Assembly (NCBI RefSeq): GCF_001269655.1 | Contig: NZ_LHVE01000012.1 | Coordinates: forward strand, 62,001 to 126,000 | DNA from: Pseudomonas thivervalensis | GTDB lineage: Bacteria; Pseudomonadota; Gammaproteobacteria; Pseudomonadales; Pseudomonadaceae | Length of the DNA stretch: 64,000 bases | Direction: 5' to 3' | Shown: piece by piece, positions 10,448-18,545 of the stretch | Position numbering within the stretch: the first letter of the stretch is position 1 | Layout: the number at the start of each line of letters is the position of its first letter | Notes under the pieces: generated by a model | Seen by the model: the letters and a program-made list of their open reading frames with translations, nothing else | Database searches by the model: none | What the model was told of the DNA's origin: nothing | Position numbers and translations under genes: made by a program

Positions 10448-10552
10448 GACCAACCTGACTGCCAAAGCGCAGTGGCCTTTCCATTTGGTGATCGGCTGAG
10501 ATGCATGTCGATTCGAACGCGCCGTGGCAGGCCATCAGCGCAAACTGCAACG
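10448..10552 (+). pseudogene. Possible remnant of the parE-type toxin
   Basis: Ten bases after the antitoxin stop, a stretch reads L-T-A-K-A-Q-W-P-F-H-L-V before a stop at 10498-10500. It resembles the W-T-S-K-A-L-S-D-L-A-R-L-Y-E-F start of the ParE proteins that usually follow this antitoxin; that family sequence is recalled, not searched. The following bases continue in the same frame with scattered similarity but no start codon or open frame. This suggests a toxin gene eroded by point changes and deletion. Chance similarity is possible over so short a region. Confidence 0.35.
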
Positions 10553-10645
10553 CGTTTTTTCCCCGGCTCATGCAGCTTGCACGACGCTGAAAATCAAGAA
10601 CACTTCAACCCATTGTTTTTAAAGCGTTTTAAAACCCGTCTCGGC

Positions 10646-10661
10646 TGGCACAGCTCATGCA
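10646..10661 (+). promoter_or_regulatory. Sigma-54 (RpoN) -24/-12 promoter for the hemerythrin gene
   Basis: TGGCAC-N6-TGCA has GG at 10647-10648 and GC at 10659-10660 with exactly ten bases between them, the invariant RpoN spacing. The single departure is ATGC where TTGC is preferred. It lies about 70 bases upstream of the hemerythrin ATG, a normal leader length. No clear enhancer-binding site was recognised upstream. Confidence 0.55.
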
Positions 10662-10729
10662 ATTCAACGCTTACGCGGCGTCGGCGCTCGAAGCCTGCCC
10701 GCATCCGTGAATTGCCGAGGAGCTCCCCC

Positions 10730-11206
10730 ATGAATGCCATCGATCTGTTGAAAGCCGACCATGAGCGCGTCAAAGCCATCTTGACTCAACTGAGCGAGTC
10801 GACCGAGCGCGCTGTGAAAAAACGCACCGACCTGTTGGCGAAACTGGAAATGGAAATTTCCATCCACACACGTCTGGAAGAAGAAATTCTTTATCCGGCG
10901 TTCAAGCAAGCCGGTGGCAAGGACGAGGCTGAAATGTATTACGAAGCCAAGGAAGAACACCGCACCGTCGACTCGTTGGTGCTGCCGGACCTGAAAACCA
11001 CCGATCCAACTCAGCCGGAATTCGCCGGTCGGGTGAAAGTGGTCAAGGAACTGCTTGAGCACCACATCGAAGAAGAAGAAAAGGAAATGTTCCCCCACGC
11101 GAAAAAACTGCTGGGTAAGGCCAAGCTGGACGCCTTGGGCGCGGAAATGGAAACTATGAAAGCGCAGTACAAAAAAGAACTGAGCAGCGCCAACCTCGCC
11201 GCCTGA
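10730..11206 (+). CDS. Hemerythrin HHE cation-binding domain protein
   Basis: This 158-residue cytoplasmic four-helix protein binds a di-iron centre and belongs to the stress-related HHE group. Metal-ligand candidates are His11 in LLKADHERV, the H/E pairs in IHTRLEEEILYPAF and KEEHRTVDSL, and LLEHHIEEEEKEMFPHA near residue 110. The frame is open further upstream, but the ATG at 10730 has GAGGAG nine bases before it and begins at the conserved M-N-A-I-D-L-L-K-A-D-H. It is a single-gene unit with a likely sigma-54 promoter. The exact role (O2, NO or iron sensing) cannot be read from the sequence. Confidence 0.88.
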   Translation: MNAIDLLKADHERVKAILTQLSESTERAVKKRTDLLAKLEMEISIHTRLEEEILYPAFKQAGGKDEAEMYYEAKEEHRTVDSLVLPDLKTTDPTQPEFAGRVKVVKELLEHHIEEEEKEMFPHAKKLLGKAKLDALGAEMETMKAQYKKELSSANLAA

Positions 11207-11222
11207 TCAAAGCGCCAGATGC

Positions 11223-11246
11223 TTCAGCCGTCATGTGGCGGCTGAA
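11223..11246. terminator. Hairpin between convergent genes
   Basis: TTCAGCCG / CGGCTGAA forms an 8-bp stem with an 8-base loop just after the hemerythrin stop and before the stop of the convergent LysR gene. There is no run of T next to it, so terminator activity is uncertain. Confidence 0.4.
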
Positions 11247-11260
11247 TGCGTTGCGCCGCT

Positions 11261-12145
11261 TTATTGCATTTGTTCGCGCAAGAATTCCACCAACGCCTGC
11301 ACTGGGCGTGCACTTTGTCGATGCTGGGGATACACCGCCGATAGCGCCAATGGTTCGGTCTCGAAGCCTTCCAGGACCCTGATCAGCCGACCCTCCTTCA
11401 AGGCATCGCCGAGGATGAAAGCGGGCAGATAGGTGATGCCCATGCCGGCAATGGCCGCGTCCCTGAGCAAATCACCGTTATTGGCGCGCATGCGCCCCGT
11501 GACCTCCAGCGTCAACGGTTTGCCCGCCCCCGCGAAACGCCACTGCACCTGACGGCTGTGACCATAGGGCAGGCAGTCATGGTTGCGCAGGTCCTCAGGC
11601 CGCGCGGGTGTGCCTTTTTGCGTCAGGTAGGTGGGGCTGGCGCAATACACCCGCTCGATGGTCGCGATGCGCCGGGCAATCAGGGTCGAATCCTCCAGCA
11701 CGCCGATGCGCAGCGCCAGGTCATAGCCCTCCCCCAGCAGATCCACCGAACGGTCGCTCAGGTCCACCTCGACGCTGACGCCCGGATAGCGTTGCAGGAA
11801 CAGCGGCAACAGGCTGCCCAAGTGCGCCACGGCGAAGGACAGCGGTGCGCTGAGCCGAATCGTGCCACGGGGCTCGCTGGTCTGGCCGCTGATGCCCTGC
11901 TCCACCTGTTCGACGTCATTGAGCAGGCGCAACGCCGCTTCGTAATAGCGCTGGCCCAACGGGGTGACGTCCAGCCGGCGGGTCGAGCGATTGAGCAGGC
12001 GCACGCCCAGACGCTGCTCCAGTGCCATGAGCTTGCGGCTGACGAATTGCTTGGACAGCCCGAGCTTGTCCGCGGCGGCGGTGAAACTGCCTGACTCCAT
12101 GACCTGGGCAAAGATGCGCATTTCTTCGAAGGGGTTCATTGTCAT
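11261..12145 (-). CDS. LysR family transcriptional regulator (CrgA-like)
   Basis: This 294-residue LysR-type regulator has a winged helix-turn-helix at residues 6-65 (FTAAADKLGLSKQFVSRKL is the recognition region) followed by a LysR substrate-binding domain. A second ATG six bases downstream gives an equally good start (M-N-P-F-E-E-M). The target is not evident: the neighbours are the convergent hemerythrin gene and, beyond a REPIN, a YcaC-type hydrolase on the same strand. Regulators of this subgroup often control detoxification enzymes of quinones or aldehydes, which is only a family-level hint. Confidence 0.9.
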   Translation of the reverse strand: MTMNPFEEMRIFAQVMESGSFTAAADKLGLSKQFVSRKLMALEQRLGVRLLNRSTRRLDVTPLGQRYYEAALRLLNDVEQVEQGISGQTSEPRGTIRLSAPLSFAVAHLGSLLPLFLQRYPGVSVEVDLSDRSVDLLGEGYDLALRIGVLEDSTLIARRIATIERVYCASPTYLTQKGTPARPEDLRNHDCLPYGHSRQVQWRFAGAGKPLTLEVTGRMRANNGDLLRDAAIAGMGITYLPAFILGDALKEGRLIRVLEGFETEPLALSAVYPQHRQSARPVQALVEFLREQMQ

Positions 12146-12262
12146 TTCGCAGGTGGACAGTCAGTAGATTCAGTGGGGCATTGTGGTCGTGGCAAGACAA
12201 ATTGCATAGCGTCGATGCCGGCAACTTAGATTAATGACTGGACACAAAAACGCCCGCTCAGG

Positions 12263-12464
12263 GGGTAATGCTGTCCACTTAAGAGAAACGATGAACCTGT
12301 GGCGAGGGAGCTTGCTCCCGCTCGACTGCGCAGCAGTCGTGAACCGGCGGGTGCGGTGTGTCTGATGCTCCGCATTCGGCTGGTTTGGGGCCGCTTCGCG
12401 GCCCAGCGGGAGCAAGCTCCCTCGCCACGGGATTGTCGTTTGCCTTAAGTGAACAGCATTACCC
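12263..12464. repeat. REPIN with long conserved flanks, GTGGCGAGG family
   Basis: The core REPIN spans 12299-12428. It is enclosed by a second pair of inverted arms: GGGTAATGCTGTCCACTTAAG at 12263-12283 and its complement with one mismatch at 12444-12464. The arms join the core through AAACGA-containing linkers that also match each other. Partial copies of the same arm occur beside the REPIN near 52.9 kb and at 63294-63310, so the arm belongs to the mobile unit. The 349-base gap between the two genes holds nothing else. Confidence 0.85.
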
Positions 12465-12494
12465 ACAAGGCGGGCGTCTTCCAGTAAAGACCGC

Positions 12495-13124
12495 TTACTT
12501 GGCCGTCAGCGCCGAGTAGCTGTTCATCAGGTTGCGGTAGTTCGGAATGCGCTGGGACAGCAGGTTGCCCAGTCCTTCGATGTCGTTGCGCCAGTCGCGG
12601 TGCAGCTCACAGGCCACCGAGAACCAGTTCATCATCTGCGCGCCAGCAGCGGTCATGCGCACCCAGGCGGCTTGTTGCACGGTTTCGTTGAAGGTACCCG
12701 AAGCGTCGGTGACGACGAACACGTCGAAGCCTTCAGCCAGCGCCGACAAGGTCGGGAATGCCACGCAGACGTCGGTGACCACGCCGGCGATGATCAGTTG
12801 CTTGCGGCCGGTGGCCTTGATTGCCTTGACGAAGTCTTCGTTGTCCCAGGCATTGATCTGGCCTGGACGTGGGATGTACGGCGCGTCCGGGAACATTTCC
12901 TTGAGTTCCGGCACGATCGGGCCGTTGGGGCCTTGTTCGAAGCTGGTGGTCAGGATGGTCGGCAGTTCAAAGAACTTCGCCAGGTCGGCCAAGGCCAACA
13001 CGTTGTTCTTGAACTCGTTGGGCGAGAAGTCCTGGACCAGGGAAATCAGACCGGTCTGGTGATCGACCAGCAGGACGACCGCGTCGTCTTTGTTCAGACG
13101 GTTGTAGGCGGGAACGTTGCTCAT
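12495..13124 (-). CDS. ycaC: YcaC-type cysteine hydrolase (isochorismatase superfamily)
   Basis: This 209-residue cytoplasmic hydrolase is strongly similar along its whole length to E. coli YcaC, an octameric enzyme of uncertain substrate. The likely catalytic set is Asp21 in LVDHQTG and Cys120 in VVTDVCVAF. Conserved GPNGPIVPEL and RPGQINAWDNEDF stretches are also present. GGAG precedes the ATG at a good distance. It appears to be transcribed alone; the downstream gene is separated by a REPIN on the opposite side. Confidence 0.92.
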   Translation of the reverse strand: MSNVPAYNRLNKDDAVVLLVDHQTGLISLVQDFSPNEFKNNVLALADLAKFFELPTILTTSFEQGPNGPIVPELKEMFPDAPYIPRPGQINAWDNEDFVKAIKATGRKQLIIAGVVTDVCVAFPTLSALAEGFDVFVVTDASGTFNETVQQAAWVRMTAAGAQMMNWFSVACELHRDWRNDIEGLGNLLSQRIPNYRNLMNSYSALTAK

Positions 13125-13160
13125 GGGATGACTCCTTTGGGATGGATTGTGACAAAACCT

Positions 13161-13250
13161 TGTGGGAGCGGGCTTGCTCGCGATAGCGGAGCATCAGGCG
13201 GCGGCGATGTTGAATGTTCCGTCGCCATCGCGAGCAAGCTCGCTCCCACA
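13161..13250. repeat. REPIN, TGTGGGAGCGAGC family
   Basis: Inverted units TGTGGGAGCGGGCTTGCTCG and the complement CGAGCAAGCTCGCTCCCACA are separated by about 45 bases. It fills the gap between the YcaC-type gene and the upstream amidohydrolase. The same family recurs near 17.3, 24.0, 25.0, 30.7, 43.2 and 63.3 kb. Confidence 0.88.
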
Positions 13251-13272
13251 GGGGATAGGTGTTTGTGCTCAG

Positions 13273-15111
13273 TCAAAAGGCAAAGCAGGAACAGCCAAAC
13301 GCGCCCCAGAAGCCCTGGAAATCGCTGACCGGGACGTTTGACAGTCGCGCCCGTTCGTGGCTGTGGGAATGCACCGTGCACGGGCCGCTGCACTGGTGGA
13401 CTTGCGCCTGCAATGGAGAGCTCGGGCGCCAGTGGCCCGGGACCTTCACCACTGGCGACCAGTCCGGCAGCACCGGGACGCTGGCCGGGCCGAGTTTTTC
13501 GAAATCGCCAGCGGCGTAGACCACCTTGCCGTCCACCACGGTCAGCACCGACTCGATCCACTTGATGGCTTCTTCCTCGACGCTGAAGAAGTCCGCGCTC
13601 AGGGCCGCCAGGTCCGCCAGTTGGCCGACCTTGATCTGGCCTTTCTTGCCCTGTTCCGACGAGAACCAGGCGCTGCCATGGGTAAACAGCTCCAACGCGG
13701 TCAAGCGCGGCAGGCCTTCTTCGTGCAACGACAGGCCACCGACGGTGCGGCCGCTGACCATCCAATACAACGAAGTCCACGGGTTGTAGCTCGACACGCG
13801 AGTGGCGTCGGTGCCAGCGCCCACCGGCACGCCTTCGGCGAGCATGCGCTTGATCGGCGGCGTGGCTTCGGCCGCCTTGGCACCGTAGCGGTCGACGAAG
13901 TATTCGCCCTGGAAAGCCATGCGGTCCTGGATTGCAATGCCGCCGCCCAGCGCCCGCACCCGTTCGATGTTCTTCGGGGTGATGGTTTCGGCGTGGTCGA
14001 AGAACCACGGCAGGCCGTTGAATGGAATGTCGCGGTTGACCTTCTCGAACACGTCGAGCATGCGGCTGATGGACTCGTCATAGGTGGCGTGCAGGCGGAA
14101 TGGCCAGCGCTGCTCCACCAAGTGCCGGACCACCGGTTCCAGGTCCTGTTCCATGCCCGGCGGCAGGTCCGGACGCGGCTCCAGGAAGTCCTCGAAGTCC
14201 GCCGCCGAGAACACCAGCATTTCGCCGGCGCCGTTGTGCCGCAGGAAGTCGTCGCCCTGGTGCAGCTTGACGCTGCCGGTCCAGTTCTTGAAGTCGGTGA
14301 GTTCTTCCTTGGGCTTCTGGGTGAACAGGTTGTAGGCGATGCGCACCGTCAGCTGCTGCTCGCGGGCCAACTGCTCGATGACCTCGTAGTCGTCCGGGTA
14401 GTTCTGGTAGCCGCCGCCGGCGTCGATGGCGCTGGTCAGGCCCAGGCGATTGAGTTCGCGCATGAACTGGCGGGTGGAGTTGACTTGGTATTCCAGCGGC
14501 AACTTCGGCCCTTTCGCCAGCGTCGAGTACAGGATCATCGCGTTGGGCCGCGCCACCAGCATGCCGGTGGGCTCGCCCTTGCTGTCGCGTACGATCTCGC
14601 CACCCGGCGGGTTCGGCGTGTCGCGGGTGTAGCCGGCGACACGCAGCGCGGCGCGGTTAAGCAAGGCGCGGTCATACAGGTGCAACACGAACACGGGCGT
14701 ATCGGGGGCGGCCTGGTTGAGCTCTTCCAGGGTCGGCATGCGCTTTTCGGCGAACTGGAATTCGTTCCAGCCACCCACCACGCGAACCCATTGCGGCGTT
14801 GGCGTGCGGTCGGCCTGGTCCTTGAGCATGCGCAAGGCATCGGCCAACGACGGCACGCCTTCCCAGCGCAGTTCCAGGTTGTAGTTCAAGCCACCCCGAA
14901 TCAAGTGCAGGTGCGAGTCGTTGAGGCCGGGAATGACGGTGCGGCCCTTGAGGTCGATGACCTGGGTGCCGCTGCCGCGCAAGGCCATGGCCTCGGCGTC
15001 GGTGCCTACGGCGACGAAGCGGCCCTGGCTGATGGCGACCGCGCTGGCGCGAGGTTTCTCGCGGTCGACGGTGTGGAATTGGCCATTGAACAGAATCAGA
15101 TCGGCGTTCAT
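13273..15111 (-). CDS. YtcJ-like amidohydrolase (amidohydrolase family 3)
   Basis: This 612-residue metal-dependent hydrolase hydrolyses an unknown amide or related bond. The metal-binding HLHL motif appears in PGLNDSHLHLIRGG (about residues 60-75). A carboxylated-Lys/His region and the late HAETITPKN and GAGTDATR metal/active-site stretches are also present. The C-terminus has an extra tail of about 50 residues with several Cys. The frame opens six codons upstream, but the ATG at 15111 has GAAGGA nine bases before it and starts at the conserved M-N-A-D-L-I-L-F-N-G. There is no signal peptide. It stands alone between two REPINs. Confidence 0.88.
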   Translation of the reverse strand: MNADLILFNGQFHTVDREKPRASAVAISQGRFVAVGTDAEAMALRGSGTQVIDLKGRTVIPGLNDSHLHLIRGGLNYNLELRWEGVPSLADALRMLKDQADRTPTPQWVRVVGGWNEFQFAEKRMPTLEELNQAAPDTPVFVLHLYDRALLNRAALRVAGYTRDTPNPPGGEIVRDSKGEPTGMLVARPNAMILYSTLAKGPKLPLEYQVNSTRQFMRELNRLGLTSAIDAGGGYQNYPDDYEVIEQLAREQQLTVRIAYNLFTQKPKEELTDFKNWTGSVKLHQGDDFLRHNGAGEMLVFSAADFEDFLEPRPDLPPGMEQDLEPVVRHLVEQRWPFRLHATYDESISRMLDVFEKVNRDIPFNGLPWFFDHAETITPKNIERVRALGGGIAIQDRMAFQGEYFVDRYGAKAAEATPPIKRMLAEGVPVGAGTDATRVSSYNPWTSLYWMVSGRTVGGLSLHEEGLPRLTALELFTHGSAWFSSEQGKKGQIKVGQLADLAALSADFFSVEEEAIKWIESVLTVVDGKVVYAAGDFEKLGPASVPVLPDWSPVVKVPGHWRPSSPLQAQVHQCSGPCTVHSHSHERARLSNVPVSDFQGFWGAFGCSCFAF

Positions 15112-15148
15112 CGGTTTTTCCTTCAACAATGGATGTGCGGACTAATCC

Positions 15149-15237
15149 GTGGCGAGGGAGCTTGCTCCCGCTGGGCTGCGAAGCGGCTCCAAAAGAGCGG
15201 ACGCTACGCGTCCAACGGGAGCAAGCTCCCTCGCCAC
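15149..15237. repeat. REPIN, GTGGCGAGG family
   Basis: Inverted GTGGCGAGGGAGCTTGCTCC units enclose a spacer of about 40 bases. It lies between the amidohydrolase and the ABM-domain membrane protein. Confidence 0.9.
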
Positions 15238-15268
15238 AACAGTGCTTGTCACAAAAGTTCGGCGCTGG

Positions 15269-15895
15269 TTAAGGCTCCAAATGTTCGTGGGTTGAGGACG
15301 CTTCCAGCCACGGCGCGAACAGCCGGGTCGCCAGCGGCATGCACACGTACACCACCGAAAGCACGATGGTCACGGTGATCAGGAACGTGGCGACCACGTA
15401 GTTGGACAGAAAGGCGTTGAGTTGCAGCAACGGGCCCCAGAGCAACGGCACCAGCAAGGTGTGCGGCAGGATAACCAGCAGCGTCACCACCGATTGTTTC
15501 CAGCGCGGCGGTGGCATGGCGGCATCGGCCAACGGGGCGAACCAGAATTCCTTGTGCGAGGCGACTTCAGTCTGGTCGCCGTCGGCCAGCAGCGGCGTGG
15601 CCTCCTCCACCAGCTCGCGACGCTCGGGCGAATCCAGCCAGCGTTGCATGGCCTCGGTGGAGCAGAACCGCAGCACACAGGTGAACAGCGACAAACCGCC
15701 CTGCTTGCCCCGCACCACATCCACCCCCAGATGCCCCGGCCACTGGCCGGCCACACTGACGATGCGCCGCAACCAGGTTTCATAGGCACCGTCCTGGCCG
15801 GCTTTGATCCGGTGCTTGACCACCAGGGTGACGATTTCGTCGAAGCCGGGTTTCGCCGGACTCGCGGTTGATTCGAGGGTTTGGGACTCAGGCAT
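15269..15895 (-). CDS. Antibiotic-biosynthesis-monooxygenase (ABM) domain fused to a membrane region
   Basis: This 208-residue protein has two parts. Residues 15-120 form a single ABM ferredoxin-like domain (EIVTLVVKHRIKAGQDGAYE at the start). Residues 135-195 hold two hydrophobic helices, LLVILPHTLLVPLLW and FLITVTIVLSVVYVCMPLA. The ATG at 15895 overlaps the DoxX stop by eight bases, so the two are co-translated. The ABM fold suggests oxidation of a quinol-like or small aromatic substrate at the membrane, but the substrate is unknown. Confidence 0.8.
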   Translation of the reverse strand: MPESQTLESTASPAKPGFDEIVTLVVKHRIKAGQDGAYETWLRRIVSVAGQWPGHLGVDVVRGKQGGLSLFTCVLRFCSTEAMQRWLDSPERRELVEEATPLLADGDQTEVASHKEFWFAPLADAAMPPPRWKQSVVTLLVILPHTLLVPLLWGPLLQLNAFLSNYVVATFLITVTIVLSVVYVCMPLATRLFAPWLEASSTHEHLEP

Positions 15896-16301
15896 GACGC
15901 AGCACTCCAGCAAAACGCGCGTTCAGCGCCAGGCGCCCAGGCCCGGCAATGAACACGCTGGTAAATACAATCAGCAGCAACCAACCGAACTGGCCTTCTT
16001 CCAGGCTCCATTGCGGGTGCACCACCAGCAGCGCCACCGCCAGCAAAAACAGGATCGGCAGGCACGCCAGGCGCACCAGCACACCGGCCATGATCAGTAG
16101 CGGACACAGCACCTCGGCGAAAATCGCCAGGATCAGGGTCGGTGCCGCGCCGAGGTGGAACGGGTCTTCGATGCGGGTCAGCTCGGCGCTGTAGTTCAAC
16201 AGCTTCGGCAAGCCATGGACCCACAGCAGGAACAGCCCGCCGCTCAGGCGCAGGAACAACAAGCCCAGGTCCTGCCATGGGCGCTCATCCGTCATGTTCA
16301 T
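15888..16301 (-). CDS. DoxX family membrane protein
   Basis: This 137-residue protein has four predicted transmembrane helices and the DoxX signature region LLFLRLSGGLFLLWVHGLPKL. Members act in quinone-linked or thiol/sulfur redox and in general oxidative-stress complexes. GGAG lies 11 bases before the ATG. It overlaps the stop of the upstream LysR gene by four bases and the start of the ABM gene by eight, so the three genes form one tight operon. Confidence 0.85.
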   Translation of the reverse strand: MNMTDERPWQDLGLLFLRLSGGLFLLWVHGLPKLLNYSAELTRIEDPFHLGAAPTLILAIFAEVLCPLLIMAGVLVRLACLPILFLLAVALLVVHPQWSLEEGQFGWLLLIVFTSVFIAGPGRLALNARFAGVLRHA

Positions 16302-17239
16302 CGGTGCGCTCCGTCCGCCGCGGCCGCGGCCGGCAGGGGTTGAGACATGTGGGTGGCGATGCGCGAGCGCAGCCAGCGCTCGGCGGGGTCGTTGTCATGC
16401 ACGCCGCTCCAGACCATCGACAGCTCGGCGGCATTGATCTCGAACGGCGGGTCTTCGGCGCGCAACGCGCAGCCTTCCACCAGCGCGCAAGCGGCGTAGT
16501 CGGGCACGGTGGCGATCAGCTCGGTGCCCGCCAGCAAGGCCCGCAGGCCGCTGAATTGCGGCACCGCCAGCACCACTTTACGGGCCCGACCGATGCGCGC
16601 CAGATCCAGGTCGATGTTGCCGCTCAGGTCACCCGAGAACGAAACCATGGCATGGGGCCGCGAGCAGTACTCGTCCAGGGTCAGCGGTCCCGGGCGCTTG
16701 TCGCCACGCAAGACTTTGCAGGGGATATCCCGCAGTTTCTTGCGCTTGGCATTGGCCGGCAGATCGGTGGTGTAGCTGACGCCGACGCTGATCTCGCCGC
16801 TGGCCAGCAGCGAGGACATCAGCAGGAAATTGGCCCGGCGCACCACCACGATGATCCCCGGCGCTTCTTCGCGCAGTTGGCTCAACAGCGGCGGGAACAG
16901 GCCGAACTCGGCATCGTCGGACAGACCGATGCGAAACACGTCGCAACTGGTGGATGGATCGAATGCCTTGGCCCGGCTGACCGCGCCAGAAATCGTGTCC
17001 ATGGCTGGCTGCAGTTCCTGCAGGATCGCCAGGGCTCGAGGCGTGGGCTCCATGCCTCGGCCATGGCGGATCAGCAACGGATCATCGAACAGATCCCGCA
17101 ACCGCCCCAGCGCCGCGCTCACCGCCGGCTGGCCCATGAACAGCTTTTCGGCGACGCGGGTCAGGTTTTTCTCGAACATCAGCGCCTCGAAGATCACCAG
17201 CAGGTTCATGTCGAGACGGCGTAAATCGTTGCGGTTCAT
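16298..17239 (-). CDS. LysR family regulator, NodD/NahR-like subgroup
   Basis: This 313-residue regulator begins R-R-L-D-M-N-L-L-V-I-F-E-A-L, the hallmark of the NodD/NahR-type LysR subgroup. The helix-turn-helix region is TRVAEKLFMGQPAVSAALGR (about residues 27-46), followed by an effector domain. It is the first gene of an operon with DoxX and ABM (4-base overlap with DoxX), so it most likely autoregulates and controls those two genes. Confidence 0.9.
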   Translation of the reverse strand: MNRNDLRRLDMNLLVIFEALMFEKNLTRVAEKLFMGQPAVSAALGRLRDLFDDPLLIRHGRGMEPTPRALAILQELQPAMDTISGAVSRAKAFDPSTSCDVFRIGLSDDAEFGLFPPLLSQLREEAPGIIVVVRRANFLLMSSLLASGEISVGVSYTTDLPANAKRKKLRDIPCKVLRGDKRPGPLTLDEYCSRPHAMVSFSGDLSGNIDLDLARIGRARKVVLAVPQFSGLRALLAGTELIATVPDYAACALVEGCALRAEDPPFEINAAELSMVWSGVHDNDPAERWLRSRIATHMSQPLPAAAAADGAHR

Positions 17240-17258
17240 GGGGTGAGGTCCTGTTTAA

Positions 17259-17350
17259 CTGTGGGAGCGAGCCTGCTCGCGATAGCGGTGGGTCAGCTTG
17301 CATTCATATCTACTGTCCTGACGCCTTCGCGAGCAGGCTCGCTCCCACAG
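17259..17350. repeat. REPIN, TGTGGGAGCGAGC family
   Basis: CTGTGGGAGCGAGCCTGCTC and its complement are separated by about 50 bases in the gap between the alpha/beta hydrolase and the LysR gene. Confidence 0.88.
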
Positions 17351-17367
17351 GTCTTAGCTTGCTTGCG

Positions 17368-18189
17368 TCAGCCCTGGATGAACGCCAGCAGGTCCGCATT
17401 CAAGCGGTCCTTGTGGGTATCGGTCAGGCCATGGGGCGCGCCCGGGTAGACCAGCAACTGCGCGTGCTTGAGCAACTTGGCGGCGGCAATGCCGGCCGCT
17501 TCGATGGGGACCATCTGGTCGTCATCGCCATGCACCACCAGGGTCGGCACGTCGATGTTGCGCAGGTCGTCGGAAAGATCGGTCTCCGAAAACGCCTTGA
17601 TGCAGTCGTAGGTGTTCTTGTGGCCGGCGAGCATGCCCTGCATCCAGAACCAGTCGATCATGCCTTGGGAGACTTTGGCGCCCGGACGGTTGGCGCCGAA
17701 AAACGCGCTGGCCACATCTTTGTATAGCTGAGAGCGGTCGACCAGGGAGGCCTGGCGGAAACCGTCGAAGACCTCGATGGGCAAGCCGCCGGGGTTGGCC
17801 GCGGTCCTGAGCATCAGCGGCGTGACGGCCGAGATCAGGCCGAGCTTGGCGACACGGGCAGCGCCATGGCGACCGATGTAGCGCGCCACTTCCCCACCGC
17901 CGGTGGAGAAACCGATCAGCACGGCGTCTTTCAAGTCCAGGCGCTCGATCAGCTCGGCCAGGTCATCGGCGTAGGTGTCCATGTCGTTGCCGTCCCAGGG
18001 CTGGCTGGAGCGCCCGTGCCCACGGCGGTCATGGGCGATCACCCGGTAGCCGTTGGACGCCAGGAACATCATCTGCCCCTCCCAACTGTCCGAGTTCAGC
18101 GGCCAGCCGTGGCTCAGGACCACCGGTTGACCACTGCCCCAGTCCTTGTAGTAAATCTCGGTGCCGTCGCGGGTGATGAAGGTGCTCAT
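17368..18189 (-). CDS. Alpha/beta hydrolase of the aryl esterase / non-haem chloroperoxidase family
   Basis: This 273-residue soluble hydrolase closely resembles the P. fluorescens aryl esterase/chloroperoxidase group. The triad is Ser95 in GFSTGGG, an acid in GDDDQMVP (221-228) and His253 in APHGLTD; HGWPL provides the oxyanion hole. The ATG at 18189 is chosen over an upstream in-frame start because AAGGAAC precedes it and the protein then begins M-S-T-F-I-T-R-D-G-T like the family. Some members also do perhydrolysis with acetate. The physiological substrate is unknown. Confidence 0.9.
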   Translation of the reverse strand: MSTFITRDGTEIYYKDWGSGQPVVLSHGWPLNSDSWEGQMMFLASNGYRVIAHDRRGHGRSSQPWDGNDMDTYADDLAELIERLDLKDAVLIGFSTGGGEVARYIGRHGAARVAKLGLISAVTPLMLRTAANPGGLPIEVFDGFRQASLVDRSQLYKDVASAFFGANRPGAKVSQGMIDWFWMQGMLAGHKNTYDCIKAFSETDLSDDLRNIDVPTLVVHGDDDQMVPIEAAGIAAAKLLKHAQLLVYPGAPHGLTDTHKDRLNADLLAFIQG

Positions 18190-18299
18190 GACAGGTTCCT
18201 TGAGGTGGGTGGATCGCTTCATGGTCCGGTCAGAGGAGGCGTTTACGTGAGTTAAACGTTGTTAATTTTTTCGGAACGGCGGTGTTAAAAACCGCTTTT

Positions 18300-18429
18300 G
18301 TGGCGAGGGAGCTTGCTCCCGCTGGGCTGCGCAGCAGCCCCAGGACTGTCACCTCGGTGTGCCAGATTGATTGGGGATAGGGCCTTTGGGGCCGCTTCGC
18401 GACCCAGCGGGAGCAAGCTCCCTCGCCAC
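18300..18429. repeat. REPIN, GTGGCGAGG family
   Basis: Inverted GTGGCGAGGGAGCTTGCTCC units with an internal GGGCTGCGCAGCAGCCC hairpin lie in the 356-base gap between the hydrolase and the divergent winged-helix ATPase. No promoter was recognised with confidence in the rest of the gap. Confidence 0.9.
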
Positions 18430-18545
18430 AGGGTCCGACAGTTGGAAGGCTGAGGGTAGAAGCCTGCGCCGTTGCGCTTGACGCCAAACCTGAGGAATAT
18501 GCTCGGGTAATGCCCAGGCACCAGGACCAGAACATTGAGAGCACC

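Noticed and set aside
13357..15378. Long plus-strand open frame opposite the amidohydrolase
   Set aside because: It is antisense to a well-supported amidohydrolase gene and has the same low-complexity composition as other high-GC mirrors.
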